Source of the DNA: CALUVN01 sp944323595
Lineage (GTDB): Bacteria > Cyanobacteriota > Vampirovibrionia > Gastranaerophilales > Gastranaerophilaceae
Reading direction: 5' to 3'
Length of the DNA: 64,000 bases
Assembly: GCA_963931255.1 (NCBI GenBank)
Contig: OZ006972.1
Coordinates: 868,001-932,000 of the forward strand
The translations under genes were made by a program, and so were the position numbers. Of this stretch, positions 25,589-33,954 are shown piece by piece. Under the pieces are notes generated by a model, which saw nothing but the letters and a program-made list of their open reading frames with translations, had not been told where the DNA came from and ran no database searches. Numbering within the stretch: position 1 is the first letter of the stretch; each line of letters starts with the position of its first letter.

Positions 25589-27525
25589 TCAAGGCTGAAC
25601 CCGATTATCAAAAACATTGCCATTACATGGAAAAGATTCAAACTTATATGTAAAAGCCCCAGCAATCCTGTGGTGAAAAGACAGGCACACAAAGACGGCA
25701 ATATAATTCTGATTGCATTTTTAGGTTTATAAATAACAGCAAGCAATGCATATAGCAGAATAAATACAGGAATAAGAAGTTTTGCACAGTTAACTCTGCA
25801 TCCTTTTACAAGATTTGAAATATCCTCACGGACATTATAATATTCAGCCCCCTCAACCTGTTTTATAATTTCGGGCTTATCAAAATCATACAAAATCATA
25901 AGAGATTTGTTTTCTCCAAGAAAGAAATTCTCCAAGAACGGAAAGGTTTCTTTGTCATAAACAAGATAGTCACCTGCAGGAACCTTGGAACTTGCATTAA
26001 GTGCGGTTGTGTATGGTGAAATTTCTGTTTCATAGAGCTTTTGCATCAAAGCGCGGTTTTTGTTCTGGGTTTTTATTGATGGTATATATCTGCTGATTGC
26101 CTGATATTTTGTATCACCCAGAAGTTTTGCGACCTGCTCTTCTTTTTCAAGTACTTCCTGAACATTTTTTCCCTCGACAACTACAAAAGATGTCTTTGGA
26201 TTTATGCCCGCAACTTCAGCAAAAATACTTTCTGCATGCATTAATTTTTTTGATGGTTTATACATGCTTCTTATATCATCGTTTGTTCTCACAAAAAATA
26301 AACCGCTCAGAGTGATTATTGCCATTAAAATAAGTATATTTTTTGCAATTTGCGGTTTAAACTGAAAATTCCATCTGACTCCGGGATTATTATTGTTTAA
26401 ATCTATTTTCCGGCTGATTACCGGATAAAACAGAACAACAAACAAATATACCGTTACAAGTCCGGTTATTGTAAATACTGCTATCTGTTTAAGAAGCTCC
26501 GTATGTGAAAAATAAAGTACAAGAAATGCTGAAATTGTTGTCAAAAGACTTACGGATAAACTTTTGAAAATTTCCTTTATAACATCATCACCTGTTTTAT
26601 CTTCTGTTTTGCATACAAAAAAGTGGAGTGAATAATCAACGGAAATCCCGATTAAAGTTGTTGAAAAAACAAACGTCAGTACATGAATTGACGGGAACAT
26701 AGCAGCCGTTGCAAAATAACCTGCAAGGGCTCCGCAAAAAATACTGCCTGCAACAGGGATAAGAATTTTTATTTTTTTGAAATAATTCAGACATAAAAAG
26801 ATAACAAAAAGTGCTGAAATTATGCCGATGATATTTATCTCAACCATAGACCTGCTGCTTGCGTAATACGAATGTACGGGGGTTCCGGTTAAATAAACTT
26901 CAACACCGTTTTCTGAAAGAGATTTCTGAATTTTAATTATTTTTTTTACCTGTTTATTTAAAAGTGCAGGTGATAGGGCAATGTTTTTATCAAATTCATA
27001 ATTCAAAATTCTGTAATATTTGTCATTATGATTAATAATACTGTCAGGATTAATATTATCACCAAGATTCATTATATAATCCGTAAACAGAAGAAAAGGA
27101 TCTTCTTCCGGTTCCAGCAGGGAAAATCCGAGCGGATTATAAATCATTTCAATCGTATTTTCTTTTACTTTTTTGTAATCATTTTTTTCTAAAAGTTCAG
27201 CCGTATTTGCAGATAGCAATCCGCCGCGCGATACTTTGTATACTTCAAGAATTTTATTACCGTCAACTGAAATAGATTTTAAATCATTCTTAACGGCAAG
27301 TTCATCAAATTTATCTGCAGTTTCACTTACTTCTTCAGGTTCTTCCCCCTCAATAAGAACATTGATTTTTGCAGAATACATATTACTCAAATCAAGAAGA
27401 TTTGACTGCTTTTGAGGCACTACTGTGCGCAAAATATTTGTTTCGGTTGTTATCGGATTTCTCAATGCCAGAAACGCCAGCATTAAAAATAATCCTACAA
27501 ATAAAATTCTTAAAAAATTTTTCAT
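25393..27525 (-). CDS. MMPL/RND-family exporter (ApeM-like)
   Basis: About 710 residues with the symmetrical RND layout: one N-terminal helix, a large periplasmic domain (about 40-225), a block of helices including GISVDYSLHFFV, a second periplasmic domain (about 410-570), and a final helix block with IIGFSLDYSIFRFNG. These paired G-x-S-x-D-Y-S motifs are typical of MMPL exporters. The start at 27525 overlaps the LolA-like stop (TAATG) behind GGGAAAGAG; the ATG at 27540 is less likely. The exporter-LolA pairing is standard in aryl-polyene clusters and would move the lipid to the outer membrane. Confidence 0.9.
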   Translation of the reverse strand: MKNFLRILFVGLFLMLAFLALRNPITTETNILRTVVPQKQSNLLDLSNMYSAKINVLIEGEEPEEVSETADKFDELAVKNDLKSISVDGNKILEVYKVSRGGLLSANTAELLEKNDYKKVKENTIEMIYNPLGFSLLEPEEDPFLLFTDYIMNLGDNINPDSIINHNDKYYRILNYEFDKNIALSPALLNKQVKKIIKIQKSLSENGVEVYLTGTPVHSYYASSRSMVEINIIGIISALFVIFLCLNYFKKIKILIPVAGSIFCGALAGYFATAAMFPSIHVLTFVFSTTLIGISVDYSLHFFVCKTEDKTGDDVIKEIFKSLSVSLLTTISAFLVLYFSHTELLKQIAVFTITGLVTVYLFVVLFYPVISRKIDLNNNNPGVRWNFQFKPQIAKNILILMAIITLSGLFFVRTNDDIRSMYKPSKKLMHAESIFAEVAGINPKTSFVVVEGKNVQEVLEKEEQVAKLLGDTKYQAISRYIPSIKTQNKNRALMQKLYETEISPYTTALNASSKVPAGDYLVYDKETFPFLENFFLGENKSLMILYDFDKPEIIKQVEGAEYYNVREDISNLVKGCRVNCAKLLIPVFILLYALLAVIYKPKNAIRIILPSLCACLFTTGLLGLLHISLNLFHVMAMFLIIGFSLDYSIFRFNGEKLVRDAVFMSCMTSVFSFLLLALTGFKLISSLGFVLTTGLLSSYILSLLLIPKEE

Positions 27526-28034
27526 TACTCTTTCCCGCATTCAAATAAAATTTCGGTTTGACCGCTGTTGACAGTATCAATAAAAATTCTGTCAATATCT
27601 TTGCTGCCGTCTATAGTCACACTATTCAAATGTTTTTTTATAACATCTTTTTTAGGATTTAAAACAAGCTGCCATTTATCATCAAGTTTTGTAAAGCTTA
27701 AATCAAAATTTTTATCAAGATAAGTGTAATCTTTTTTGGCGACTGCAAGAATTATATCATTGATATGTTTTGTCCGCGGTGATTCATAACCGGTAATCAT
27801 ATGTATAGGATACATCGTTTCAAAAATTACACCTTTACCCTCTATAAATTGAAAATTACCGCCTGAATTTAGTTCAACATCGTTTCTGGTTTTCTTCTGC
27901 GTAAATGTGCAGGAAACATTTTTCAATTCCGGTATTTGCTCTGCAATTTCCTTTGCATTTTTTTTACTTCCGAATGCTATTGCGGTGTTCAAACTTAAAC
28001 ACATAACCAACATAATTAATAAAATCTTTTTCAT
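27525..28034 (-). CDS. LolA-like outer-membrane lipid carrier (ApeL-like)
   Basis: 169 residues. A signal peptide (MKKILLIMLVMCLSLNTAIA, cleavage near AFG) precedes a LolA-type half-barrel: CTFTQKK, GNFQFIEGKGVIFETMYP, a central helical insert, and DKWQLVLNPKK. LolA-like proteins shuttle hydrophobic cargo across the periplasm. It is sandwiched with no gap between thioesterase and exporter genes, as in known apeK-L-M arrangements, so the cargo is probably the polyene lipid rather than lipoproteins. Confidence 0.87.
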   Translation of the reverse strand: MKKILLIMLVMCLSLNTAIAFGSKKNAKEIAEQIPELKNVSCTFTQKKTRNDVELNSGGNFQFIEGKGVIFETMYPIHMITGYESPRTKHINDIILAVAKKDYTYLDKNFDLSFTKLDDKWQLVLNPKKDVIKKHLNSVTIDGSKDIDRIFIDTVNSGQTEILFECGKE

Positions 28035-28039
28035 ATTTT

Positions 28040-28456
28040 TTATACTTTACACTCCTCAAAAATTTGTTTTAATCTTTCCGGTGCCTGATGTATGCTCTCA
28101 CCGCTTTCTGCATTAATACATATTTGCATGCTGCGGGCTTTTAATATACATTCACCGGTTTGTTCATCAGTAATAATGTACTTTATTATTATACACGGTT
28201 CAATTTCTTCCAGCAAGGTTGTTACTTTAATTTTCTGGGCAAATCTGCAGGATTTTATAAATTTTAAATCCATTTTTGCAATCGGATAAGCAATCCCCTC
28301 ATCTTTCATATCAACGTATGTGTATTTCAAATTTTTAAACATTTCGCATCTTGCAGCCTCAAGATACTTAATATAATTGCCGTGCCATACAACATTCATC
28401 GGATCCAAATCATAAAACGGTATTTCAATTATTAATGAAGATTCAAATTTGACCAT
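28040..28456 (-). CDS. 4HBT-type acyl thioesterase (ApeK-like)
   Basis: 138 residues, one hot-dog domain. IPFYDLDPMNVVWHGNYIKYLEAAR contains the catalytic Asp of the YbgC/4-hydroxybenzoyl-CoA thioesterase branch, and the family's closing beta strands follow (KIKVTTLLEEIEPC). It would release or proofread acyl chains from the carrier protein. AGAGGTT precedes the ATG. Its position between the ligase-dehydratase and LolA matches apeK. Confidence 0.9.
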   Translation of the reverse strand: MVKFESSLIIEIPFYDLDPMNVVWHGNYIKYLEAARCEMFKNLKYTYVDMKDEGIAYPIAKMDLKFIKSCRFAQKIKVTTLLEEIEPCIIIKYIITDEQTGECILKARSMQICINAESGESIHQAPERLKQIFEECKV

Positions 28457-28490
28457 TGTAAAACCTCTTTGTTTTATTTTTTTTAAATAT

Positions 28491-30083
28491 TTACTTTACG
28501 AATATACCTGATGAATAAATTTTGTCATCCGACAGGTAGGTATATTCTATGGAATTTTCTTTATTTTTTATAGTTAAAATAACTTCTTCATCAGGCGGAA
28601 TAATATTTGAAAATTTAACTTTTTTGGCTTCGGTAAGCGGCAATTTTATACCGAGCATATTTTCCGTAAAAAAGTTTACGTAAAAAAGTTGTACAACTCC
28701 CGGGACTATCGGAAAATTTTCAAAATGCCCGTTGAAAAAATTAGAATTTTTGTAAAAAATCAATTTTAATTCCAAAAAATTTTGTTCAATTTTTTTTGAA
28801 ATTATAAAAGGCAATGAGAGATTTAAATCAAAAATTTTTTCGATTTTTTCTTTATCAATTTTACCGCATTGTGTTGTTGGAATTTCCGGCAAAAATTTCC
28901 ATTTTTTGGGTTGTATTTCGGAATAATTTTTGCAGAAATTTTTAATATTCTGAACGGTTTTCAGCTTACCGTTTTTGATAAAAAATTCGCGTCCTTTTTC
29001 ATTTAAAATAACGGCGGCAGCAAGATTATCTCCATGTTTTAAACAGTAATTTTCTTTAACAAATTCATGTCTGTTTATAATGGATTCGATTTCACTCAAC
29101 AGAACTCTTTTTTCTAAAATTTTTACTATTCTGTCTGTTCTGTTTTTCAGAATAAATTGATTGTCACTAACCATTTCGTATGCGTCAGCTATTGTAAGTT
29201 TATCTTCCAAAAAATATTCGGATTCAACAGTAATTACATCAGCAGAAGTGTCCAATTTTACGTTATCAATTATCGTAAGTCTTTCATCATTTGATTTTGT
29301 CCTGTACGCTATTGTAGAAGTTTCTGTACTCCCGTATATATCAACAACCACTGAATTTTTTTCAAAAACTTCAAAGGTTTCTTTTTTTAATTTTGAGCCG
29401 GCTGTAAATATTATTTCAGGGGAACTTTTTAATTCATAATCTGTAATTCTGTCCAGAAATGCAGGTGTTGAAATTAGTATATAATTTTTTTTCAAATCCA
29501 ATTCTTCAGGAAAATTTACACGCTCTGTATCAATAAGATAACAATGCTCAAAAGGTAGGATAAAATAAAAAGTTAAACTGAACATATGTGCAGGATTTGT
29601 TGTTGCAACAACAGTTGTTTTATCCGACGAATATTTTTTGTAAAATTGCTCATAAATATCTTTACTTTCAGCCAGTAAATTGTACAAACTTTTTTTAAAT
29701 TTTTTCGGAGAAAACGTAGAACCTGATGTAAACAATGTGATAAAAATTTCTTTAGGATTTATCTGACAAAATTTATAATCAGGTATACTTATTTCGCTAT
29801 AATTTTCCGGCAAAATATAGTCAACATCAAGCTGACTCAGACGTGTTTTATCTGTTAATAAAATAATTTCTTTTCGGGCAAAAACTGCACCCAGAAAATT
29901 AATAATAAAATCAAAATTTGAATCAGCAAATAAAACAACATTTTTTATATCTGATTTTAAAAATTTTTCAGTCTGAAACGCGACAAATTTTTTAATTTCT
30001 TCAAGCGTAAAATCGTGTCCGTTTTTTCTCAAAATCGGACGATGGTCATATTCATTTTTTGTAAATAATTCAATAAAATTCAT
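28491..30083 (-). CDS. Fused AMP-forming acyl ligase and hot-dog dehydratase (ApeH-ApeI-like)
   Basis: 530 residues. Residues about 1-420 are an adenylation enzyme: FTSGSTFSPKKFKKSL (P-loop), VDIYGSTETSTIAY, and a C-terminal subdomain ending around TTQCGKIDKEKI with the conserved Lys. Residues about 430-530 are a FabZ-like dehydratase with FFNGHFENFPIVPGVV, where His is catalytic. In the best-known clusters these are two genes, apeH and apeI. The ligase would activate an aryl acid, probably 4-hydroxybenzoate, and the second domain dehydrates 3-hydroxyacyl-ACP. The start at 30083 overlaps the preceding stop as ATGA; the ATG at 30161 would run back through that gene. The sequence is unusually AT-rich. 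Confidence 0.88.
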   Translation of the reverse strand: MNFIELFTKNEYDHRPILRKNGHDFTLEEIKKFVAFQTEKFLKSDIKNVVLFADSNFDFIINFLGAVFARKEIILLTDKTRLSQLDVDYILPENYSEISIPDYKFCQINPKEIFITLFTSGSTFSPKKFKKSLYNLLAESKDIYEQFYKKYSSDKTTVVATTNPAHMFSLTFYFILPFEHCYLIDTERVNFPEELDLKKNYILISTPAFLDRITDYELKSSPEIIFTAGSKLKKETFEVFEKNSVVVDIYGSTETSTIAYRTKSNDERLTIIDNVKLDTSADVITVESEYFLEDKLTIADAYEMVSDNQFILKNRTDRIVKILEKRVLLSEIESIINRHEFVKENYCLKHGDNLAAAVILNEKGREFFIKNGKLKTVQNIKNFCKNYSEIQPKKWKFLPEIPTTQCGKIDKEKIEKIFDLNLSLPFIISKKIEQNFLELKLIFYKNSNFFNGHFENFPIVPGVVQLFYVNFFTENMLGIKLPLTEAKKVKFSNIIPPDEEVILTIKNKENSIEYTYLSDDKIYSSGIFVK

Positions 30084-30481
30084 TCGTATTTTTTCTTCAT
30101 TATTATACGGATTATGTATTCGATTATAAAAAATGTCCCTACTGCAAGATAAGAGATACAACCGTTATAAAGCATCCATATTTTATCTGCCATAAACACC
30201 GTGGAAAGTGCGATTAAAAAATTTGCAAATAAAAAAACACACCAGATGTAAGTTAAATTTCTTGTATATTTTTTTGAAAAATCACTTAATTCTCCGCCCT
30301 CCATCGTTCTGGCAATTTTCTGTATCACGGTTTCTTTCATAAACAATGAGGAAAAGAAAAGCGCAAAAAATGAAAAATCCATTATAACAGGATATAATTT
30401 AAACGCAAAAATTCTGGTATACCAGAATAAAAAAATTATCATTAATGTAAATGATACGGGTAATAAAAATCTTAATTTCAT
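30080..30481 (-). CDS. Four-helix membrane protein (COG4648/ApeG-like)
   Basis: 133 residues with four predicted membrane helices (about 5-22, 30-48, 80-98 and 104-127). The loop GGELSDFSKKYTRNLTYIW, with Lys, Tyr and Arg before helix 3, is characteristic of the small membrane protein found beside the acyl carrier proteins in aryl-polyene clusters. Its function is not known; it may help tether the synthase to the membrane. Start and stop overlap the neighbouring genes as ATGA on both sides. Confidence 0.85.
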   Translation of the reverse strand: MKLRFLLPVSFTLMIIFLFWYTRIFAFKLYPVIMDFSFFALFFSSLFMKETVIQKIARTMEGGELSDFSKKYTRNLTYIWCVFLFANFLIALSTVFMADKIWMLYNGCISYLAVGTFFIIEYIIRIIMKKKYE

Positions 30482-30732
30482 TTCAATAATTCTTCTATTG
30501 CGTTAATAACATCACCGACGGTTTTAATCTGTTTGAAATTTTCAGGCGCAATTTTTTTATCAGTAAAATACTGTAATTTAACAGCCAAATCTACAGCATC
30601 AATACTGTCAAGTTCCAAATCATCAAAAAGGCTTGCTTCAGGATTGATTTTTGCTTCATCTATTTCAAAATCATCAGTCAAAATTTCTGTTAATTTGGCG
30701 CTGATTTCTTCACGTGTAAACTGTTTATTCAA
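30478..30732 (-). CDS. Acyl carrier protein (second; ApeF-like)
   Basis: 84 residues with the ACP motif LELDSIDAVDL; Ser43 is the phosphopantetheine attachment site. The start is TTG (30732-30730) inside the end of the first carrier protein gene, with AAGGGGACAAGG upstream. It is followed with ATGA overlap by the membrane protein gene. Two different carrier proteins in tandem are a constant feature of aryl-polyene clusters, one for the starter/early steps and one for chain elongation. Confidence 0.92.
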   Translation of the reverse strand: MNKQFTREEISAKLTEILTDDFEIDEAKINPEASLFDDLELDSIDAVDLAVKLQYFTDKKIAPENFKQIKTVGDVINAIEELLK

Positions 30733-30982
30733 TACCTTGTCCCCTTATATAATCTGCCAGAGTTTTTACGGAATAGAAATATTCTGAATTTTCATCCTTA
30801 TCAGAACTTAATGTCAGGTTATACTTCTTTTTCAAAGCCATACCGAGTTCAAGAGCGTCAATGGAGTCCAGACCTAATCCCTCATTAAACAAAGGGGCTT
30901 CATCTTCAATATCATCAACACTTATATCTTCCAGTTCTAATGACTTGATTATCAATTTCTTTATATCTTCTTCTAAACTCAT
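30725..30982 (-). CDS. Acyl carrier protein (first; ApeE-like)
   Basis: 85 residues with LGLDSIDALEL; Ser40 is the attachment site. Acidic helices on both sides are typical of ACPs. AGGGA lies nine bases before the ATG. It overlaps the second carrier protein gene by eight bases, so synthesis of the two is coupled. The serine would be loaded by the phosphopantetheinyl transferase at 24.9 kb. Confidence 0.92.
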   Translation of the reverse strand: MSLEEDIKKLIIKSLELEDISVDDIEDEAPLFNEGLGLDSIDALELGMALKKKYNLTLSSDKDENSEYFYSVKTLADYIRGQGIE

Positions 30983-31044
30983 AATTTTGTATCCCTAATT
31001 CCTGTGTCTATAAAATTTTAACCTGATAAAATATGAAAGTCAAT

Positions 31045-31782
31045 TTATCGGGTAATAGCACTCTTAATCTTTTCTGATATGTGATTGCGAAGTTTTATAT
31101 CTGTAAGATGTTCTGTATCAAAGTCTTTCAGGCATAATGATGGTTTAATTTCAAGAGTATAATTAACTATATGCTCACCTGCATCCAGCATTGATTTGTT
31201 TTTCTGGAGAAAATCATAATCACAATCAATCTTAACCGGCACAATATCAACACCTGATGCTATAGCCAGCTGTGCTGCGCCTTTGTGGATTTTAACTTCT
31301 TCGTCTTTTTTTGTACGGGTACCGGTCGGGAATATCACAACATTAAATCCCTCCTCCAAAAACTGTTTGGAATCGGTAATAAACTGTTCGCTGTCTCCAC
31401 CGTTCACAATATAAGCGTGTTTTACTATATTACGCATTATAAAATTCTTCATCAGGCTTTGTTTTACTATACATACGGAATTCGGAATTTTCCCTATCAA
31501 AAGCACAATATCAATAAAACTCGGGTGAGATGCTACGATTATTTTACCTTTGATATTTTCAAAATTTCCTATCATATTAACCCTCACACAGCCCATTTTC
31601 TGGATAAACATGGTGAAAAACTTCCATGCCAGATGAATAGTATTTGTATAGAATTGCCGTCTGCGCCTTTGAGGGACGAATATTGAGCCAAGCGGAAATA
31701 TAAGAAAACTAAGAGCGCATGAACCGGCTCCGAAAAGTATAATACATATCAACACTGCAATTGCTCTGAAAAATCTTATCAT
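31045..31782 (-). CDS. PlsC-type 1-acylglycerol-3-phosphate acyltransferase (ApeD-like)
   Basis: 245 residues. An N-terminal membrane helix (AIAVLICIILFGAGSCALSF) is followed by the acyltransferase motifs ASHPSFIDIVLL (H-x4-D) and FPTGTRTKKDEE, then IVPVKIDCDYDF. Such enzymes transfer an acyl chain from ACP or CoA to a lipid acceptor on the inner face of the membrane. In this context it may anchor the aryl-polyenoyl chain. The start overlaps the preceding stop as ATGA. Confidence 0.9.
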   Translation of the reverse strand: MIRFFRAIAVLICIILFGAGSCALSFLIFPLGSIFVPQRRRRQFYTNTIHLAWKFFTMFIQKMGCVRVNMIGNFENIKGKIIVASHPSFIDIVLLIGKIPNSVCIVKQSLMKNFIMRNIVKHAYIVNGGDSEQFITDSKQFLEEGFNVVIFPTGTRTKKDEEVKIHKGAAQLAIASGVDIVPVKIDCDYDFLQKNKSMLDAGEHIVNYTLEIKPSLCLKDFDTEHLTDIKLRNHISEKIKSAITR

Positions 31783-32384
31783 TTGAGTTTCCTCAATATG
31801 TAAAAGTCGCTTATATATTCATCAGTATCATTATTAAGAAATTTTACAAAAGCATCAAAACTGTTATCAGACGCTTTTCTGTCATTGTTAGGAAGTAACG
31901 CAACCTGTATAGCGTCATCCCGCGGAGTAATACCGAACAGACAGCCGACACTTTTCAATCCGCCAATTGATTCTGCAAAACAGAATAAAACATCTTTATC
32001 TGAAATTATACTCTCCAAAATCCCTGCTGCTAAACTGTTTTCACCTGCCGAGATTGAATTGTATGACAAATTAATATGATTGAGCAGAGAAAACAGCCCT
32101 ACAGAGGAATTATGAACGGAAAAACTAAAACCTGTCGGAGACATTTCACCGTCGGTATTTTTCTGGTTTAAAAGTTTTTTTACGCGCTCAAGTTCGCCGT
32201 AATTAGAAGCATAAACCAGATTTATATCATTCTTTTCATATATTTCGTTCATAACATAAATTGCGGCTTTACCTATGCTGCTTAGCTTTCTGCGCATAAG
32301 CATCGGCAAAAAGCTTACATCTGGGACTTCCTCTTTAATGTATGAAGATTTGTATATATAGAATGTCTTATTAAATTGGTTCAT
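31779..32384 (-). CDS. Chain-length-factor-like partial ketosynthase (ApeC-like)
   Basis: 201 residues, half the length of a normal ketosynthase, matching the Ketoacyl-synt_2 family. Visible blocks are PMLMRRKLSSIGKAAI, VYASNYGELERV, GFSFSVHNSSVGLFS and ISAGENSLAAGILES. The last segment is where an active ketosynthase has its cysteine (A-C-x-x-G); here there is none. In known clusters ApeC pairs with the active ketosynthase ApeO to set chain length. No Shine-Dalgarno sequence is seen upstream, and the palindrome at 32386 is only two bases from the start codon. Confidence 0.88.
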   Translation of the reverse strand: MNQFNKTFYIYKSSYIKEEVPDVSFLPMLMRRKLSSIGKAAIYVMNEIYEKNDINLVYASNYGELERVKKLLNQKNTDGEMSPTGFSFSVHNSSVGLFSLLNHINLSYNSISAGENSLAAGILESIISDKDVLFCFAESIGGLKSVGCLFGITPRDDAIQVALLPNNDRKASDNSFDAFVKFLNNDTDEYISDFYILRKLK

Positions 32385-32385
32385 G

Positions 32386-32400
32386 ATACTATATTAGTAT
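32386..32400. promoter_or_regulatory. 15-bp palindrome between the divergent ketosynthase genes (candidate operator)
   Basis: ATACTA-TAT-TAGTAT is a perfect inverted repeat in the 38-base gap between the leftward apeC-like and rightward apeO-like genes. The overlapping TATAGT/TATACT sequences could serve as -10 elements for both directions. A regulator bound here would block both arms at once. No regulator gene is adjacent. Confidence 0.4.
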
Positions 32401-32422
32401 AGTCGTTGGTAAAAATAAAGTT

Positions 32423-33517
32423 ATGGGAAAAATTTTTATTACAAAAACGTCAGCAATATGCTGTCTGGGACAGGATATCGGGGAGATTTTTAAAAACGCA
32501 TTGAACGGAGTTATCCGTCCTCATAAAATTAGTACGAAATTACCGCAAATAGAGGATTCCGACTATAATCTACGCTGTAACCGGATTTTACTTCATTGCG
32601 TAAACAATATGCGCAGAGAGATTGAAGATTTAATAAAAAAATACGGGAAAGACCGTATAGGAATAGTAATCGGCACAACAAATTCCGGTATTCATGAATT
32701 TGAGCGTGACGGGGAGTTAAAATATGCCCAATTTGGGAATCCTGCAGAATTTTTGGCGAAATATTTCGGGTTTACAAATTTTTACGCATCGGTTTCAACT
32801 GCCTGTACTTCAGGAGTCAAAGCATTTTCTACCGCAATAAAATTATTGAACAGCGGGATTTGTGATGCTGTTCTTACAGGCGGCACGGAACCTCTTGCTG
32901 ATTTGCCGCAGTATGGTTTTGGCGCTCTGGAAGTTTTGACTGATGAACTTACCAATCCTATGAGTAAAAACCGTAATGGTATGAATATCGGGGAGGGCGG
33001 GGCTCTTTTTATTCTTGAAAAAGATGCTGAAAAAGGTATTGAAATTCTCGGACTGGGTGAAACTTCAGATGCATACCATGCTGCGACTCCGGACCCTGAG
33101 GGGAAACAAGCCGTACGGGCGATTGAAATAGCTCTTAAACAGGCAAATTTATCACCGGAAGACATTGATTACATAAATATGCATGGCACCGGAACCATCA
33201 GCAATGACATTATGGAAGCAAACGCCATACATAAAGTGTTTGACGATAAGGTTCTTGTAAGTTCAACAAAACCGCTGACGGGACACTGCCTTGGAGCTGC
33301 GGCAAGTGTTGAGATTGCAATGTGCTGTGAAATGCTTGCGGACAATCCCGAACATCGTATTTTGCCGCACATTTACGACGGGGTTTATGACGACAAACTG
33401 CCTAAAATAAATCTTGCGGACAAAAATTCCCGTGCAGGAAAGCTTAATATATGTATGTCAAATTCGTTCGGATTCGGGGGCACAAACGCCGTTATAATTA
33501 TGGGAAATAAAAGATAA
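32423..33517 (+). CDS. Beta-ketoacyl-ACP synthase (ApeO-like)
   Basis: 364 residues with the full condensing triad: Cys128 in STACTSGVKAF, His in NMHGTGTISND, His in PLTGHCLGAA, and the closing NSFGFGGTNAV loop. It condenses malonyl-ACP with the growing chain. Order O-P-Q-R and the divergent partner lacking the active-site cysteine suggest a heterodimeric ketosynthase/chain-length-factor pair. No clear ribosome site precedes the ATG. The stop overlaps the dehydratase start (TAATG). Confidence 0.93.
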   Translation: MGKIFITKTSAICCLGQDIGEIFKNALNGVIRPHKISTKLPQIEDSDYNLRCNRILLHCVNNMRREIEDLIKKYGKDRIGIVIGTTNSGIHEFERDGELKYAQFGNPAEFLAKYFGFTNFYASVSTACTSGVKAFSTAIKLLNSGICDAVLTGGTEPLADLPQYGFGALEVLTDELTNPMSKNRNGMNIGEGGALFILEKDAEKGIEILGLGETSDAYHAATPDPEGKQAVRAIEIALKQANLSPEDIDYINMHGTGTISNDIMEANAIHKVFDDKVLVSSTKPLTGHCLGAAASVEIAMCCEMLADNPEHRILPHIYDGVYDDKLPKINLADKNSRAGKLNICMSNSFGFGGTNAVIIMGNKR

Positions 33518-33954
33518 TGAAGTACGATTTGGAAAAAGTTTTGCCGCATAAACATCCAATGATATTGATTGATGATATCGTTGAGGTAAATTTGGATGAA
33601 CATTACATAATTTGTTCTGTAAACATAAGCAAAGACAAAATATTTTTTGAAAAAGACGGTGTAAATCCGCTTGTAGGAATAGAATTTATGGCACAAACCC
33701 TCGGATGCTATTCTTATTTTAAAAATAACGAACGCACGCCAAAGGTTGGTTTTTTGCTGGGAACAAGGTCTTATAAAAATACTCTCGGACAGTTTGAAGA
33801 GGGCAAAACCTATACTATAAAGGCAAAAGAAGTTTACGGTGACACTGACCTTGTGTCCTTTGAGTGTTTTATTTATAATGGTGAAGAAGAATGCGCAAAT
33901 GCAATAATTAATGCGTATATGCCTGCAGATACTGAAAATATTGAAGGGATATAA
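33517..33954 (+). CDS. Hot-dog 3-hydroxyacyl-ACP dehydratase (ApeP-like)
   Basis: 145 residues. VLPHKHPMILIDDIVEV holds the catalytic His and GIEFMAQTLGCYSYF the catalytic Glu-region helix of the FabA/FabZ-like COG4706 family. With the dehydratase domain fused to the ligase it provides the second of two dehydratases normal for these clusters. In absence of an enoyl reductase, repeated dehydration gives a conjugated polyene. It abuts the ketoreductase gene directly (TAA-ATG). Confidence 0.9.
   Translation: MKYDLEKVLPHKHPMILIDDIVEVNLDEHYIICSVNISKDKIFFEKDGVNPLVGIEFMAQTLGCYSYFKNNERTPKVGFLLGTRSYKNTLGQFEEGKTYTIKAKEVYGDTDLVSFECFIYNGEEECANAIINAYMPADTENIEGI

Noticed and set aside
31285..31686. 133-residue open frame on the plus strand
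   Set aside because: Fully antisense to the PlsC-type acyltransferase, which has both catalytic motifs; no ribosome site or homology sense.
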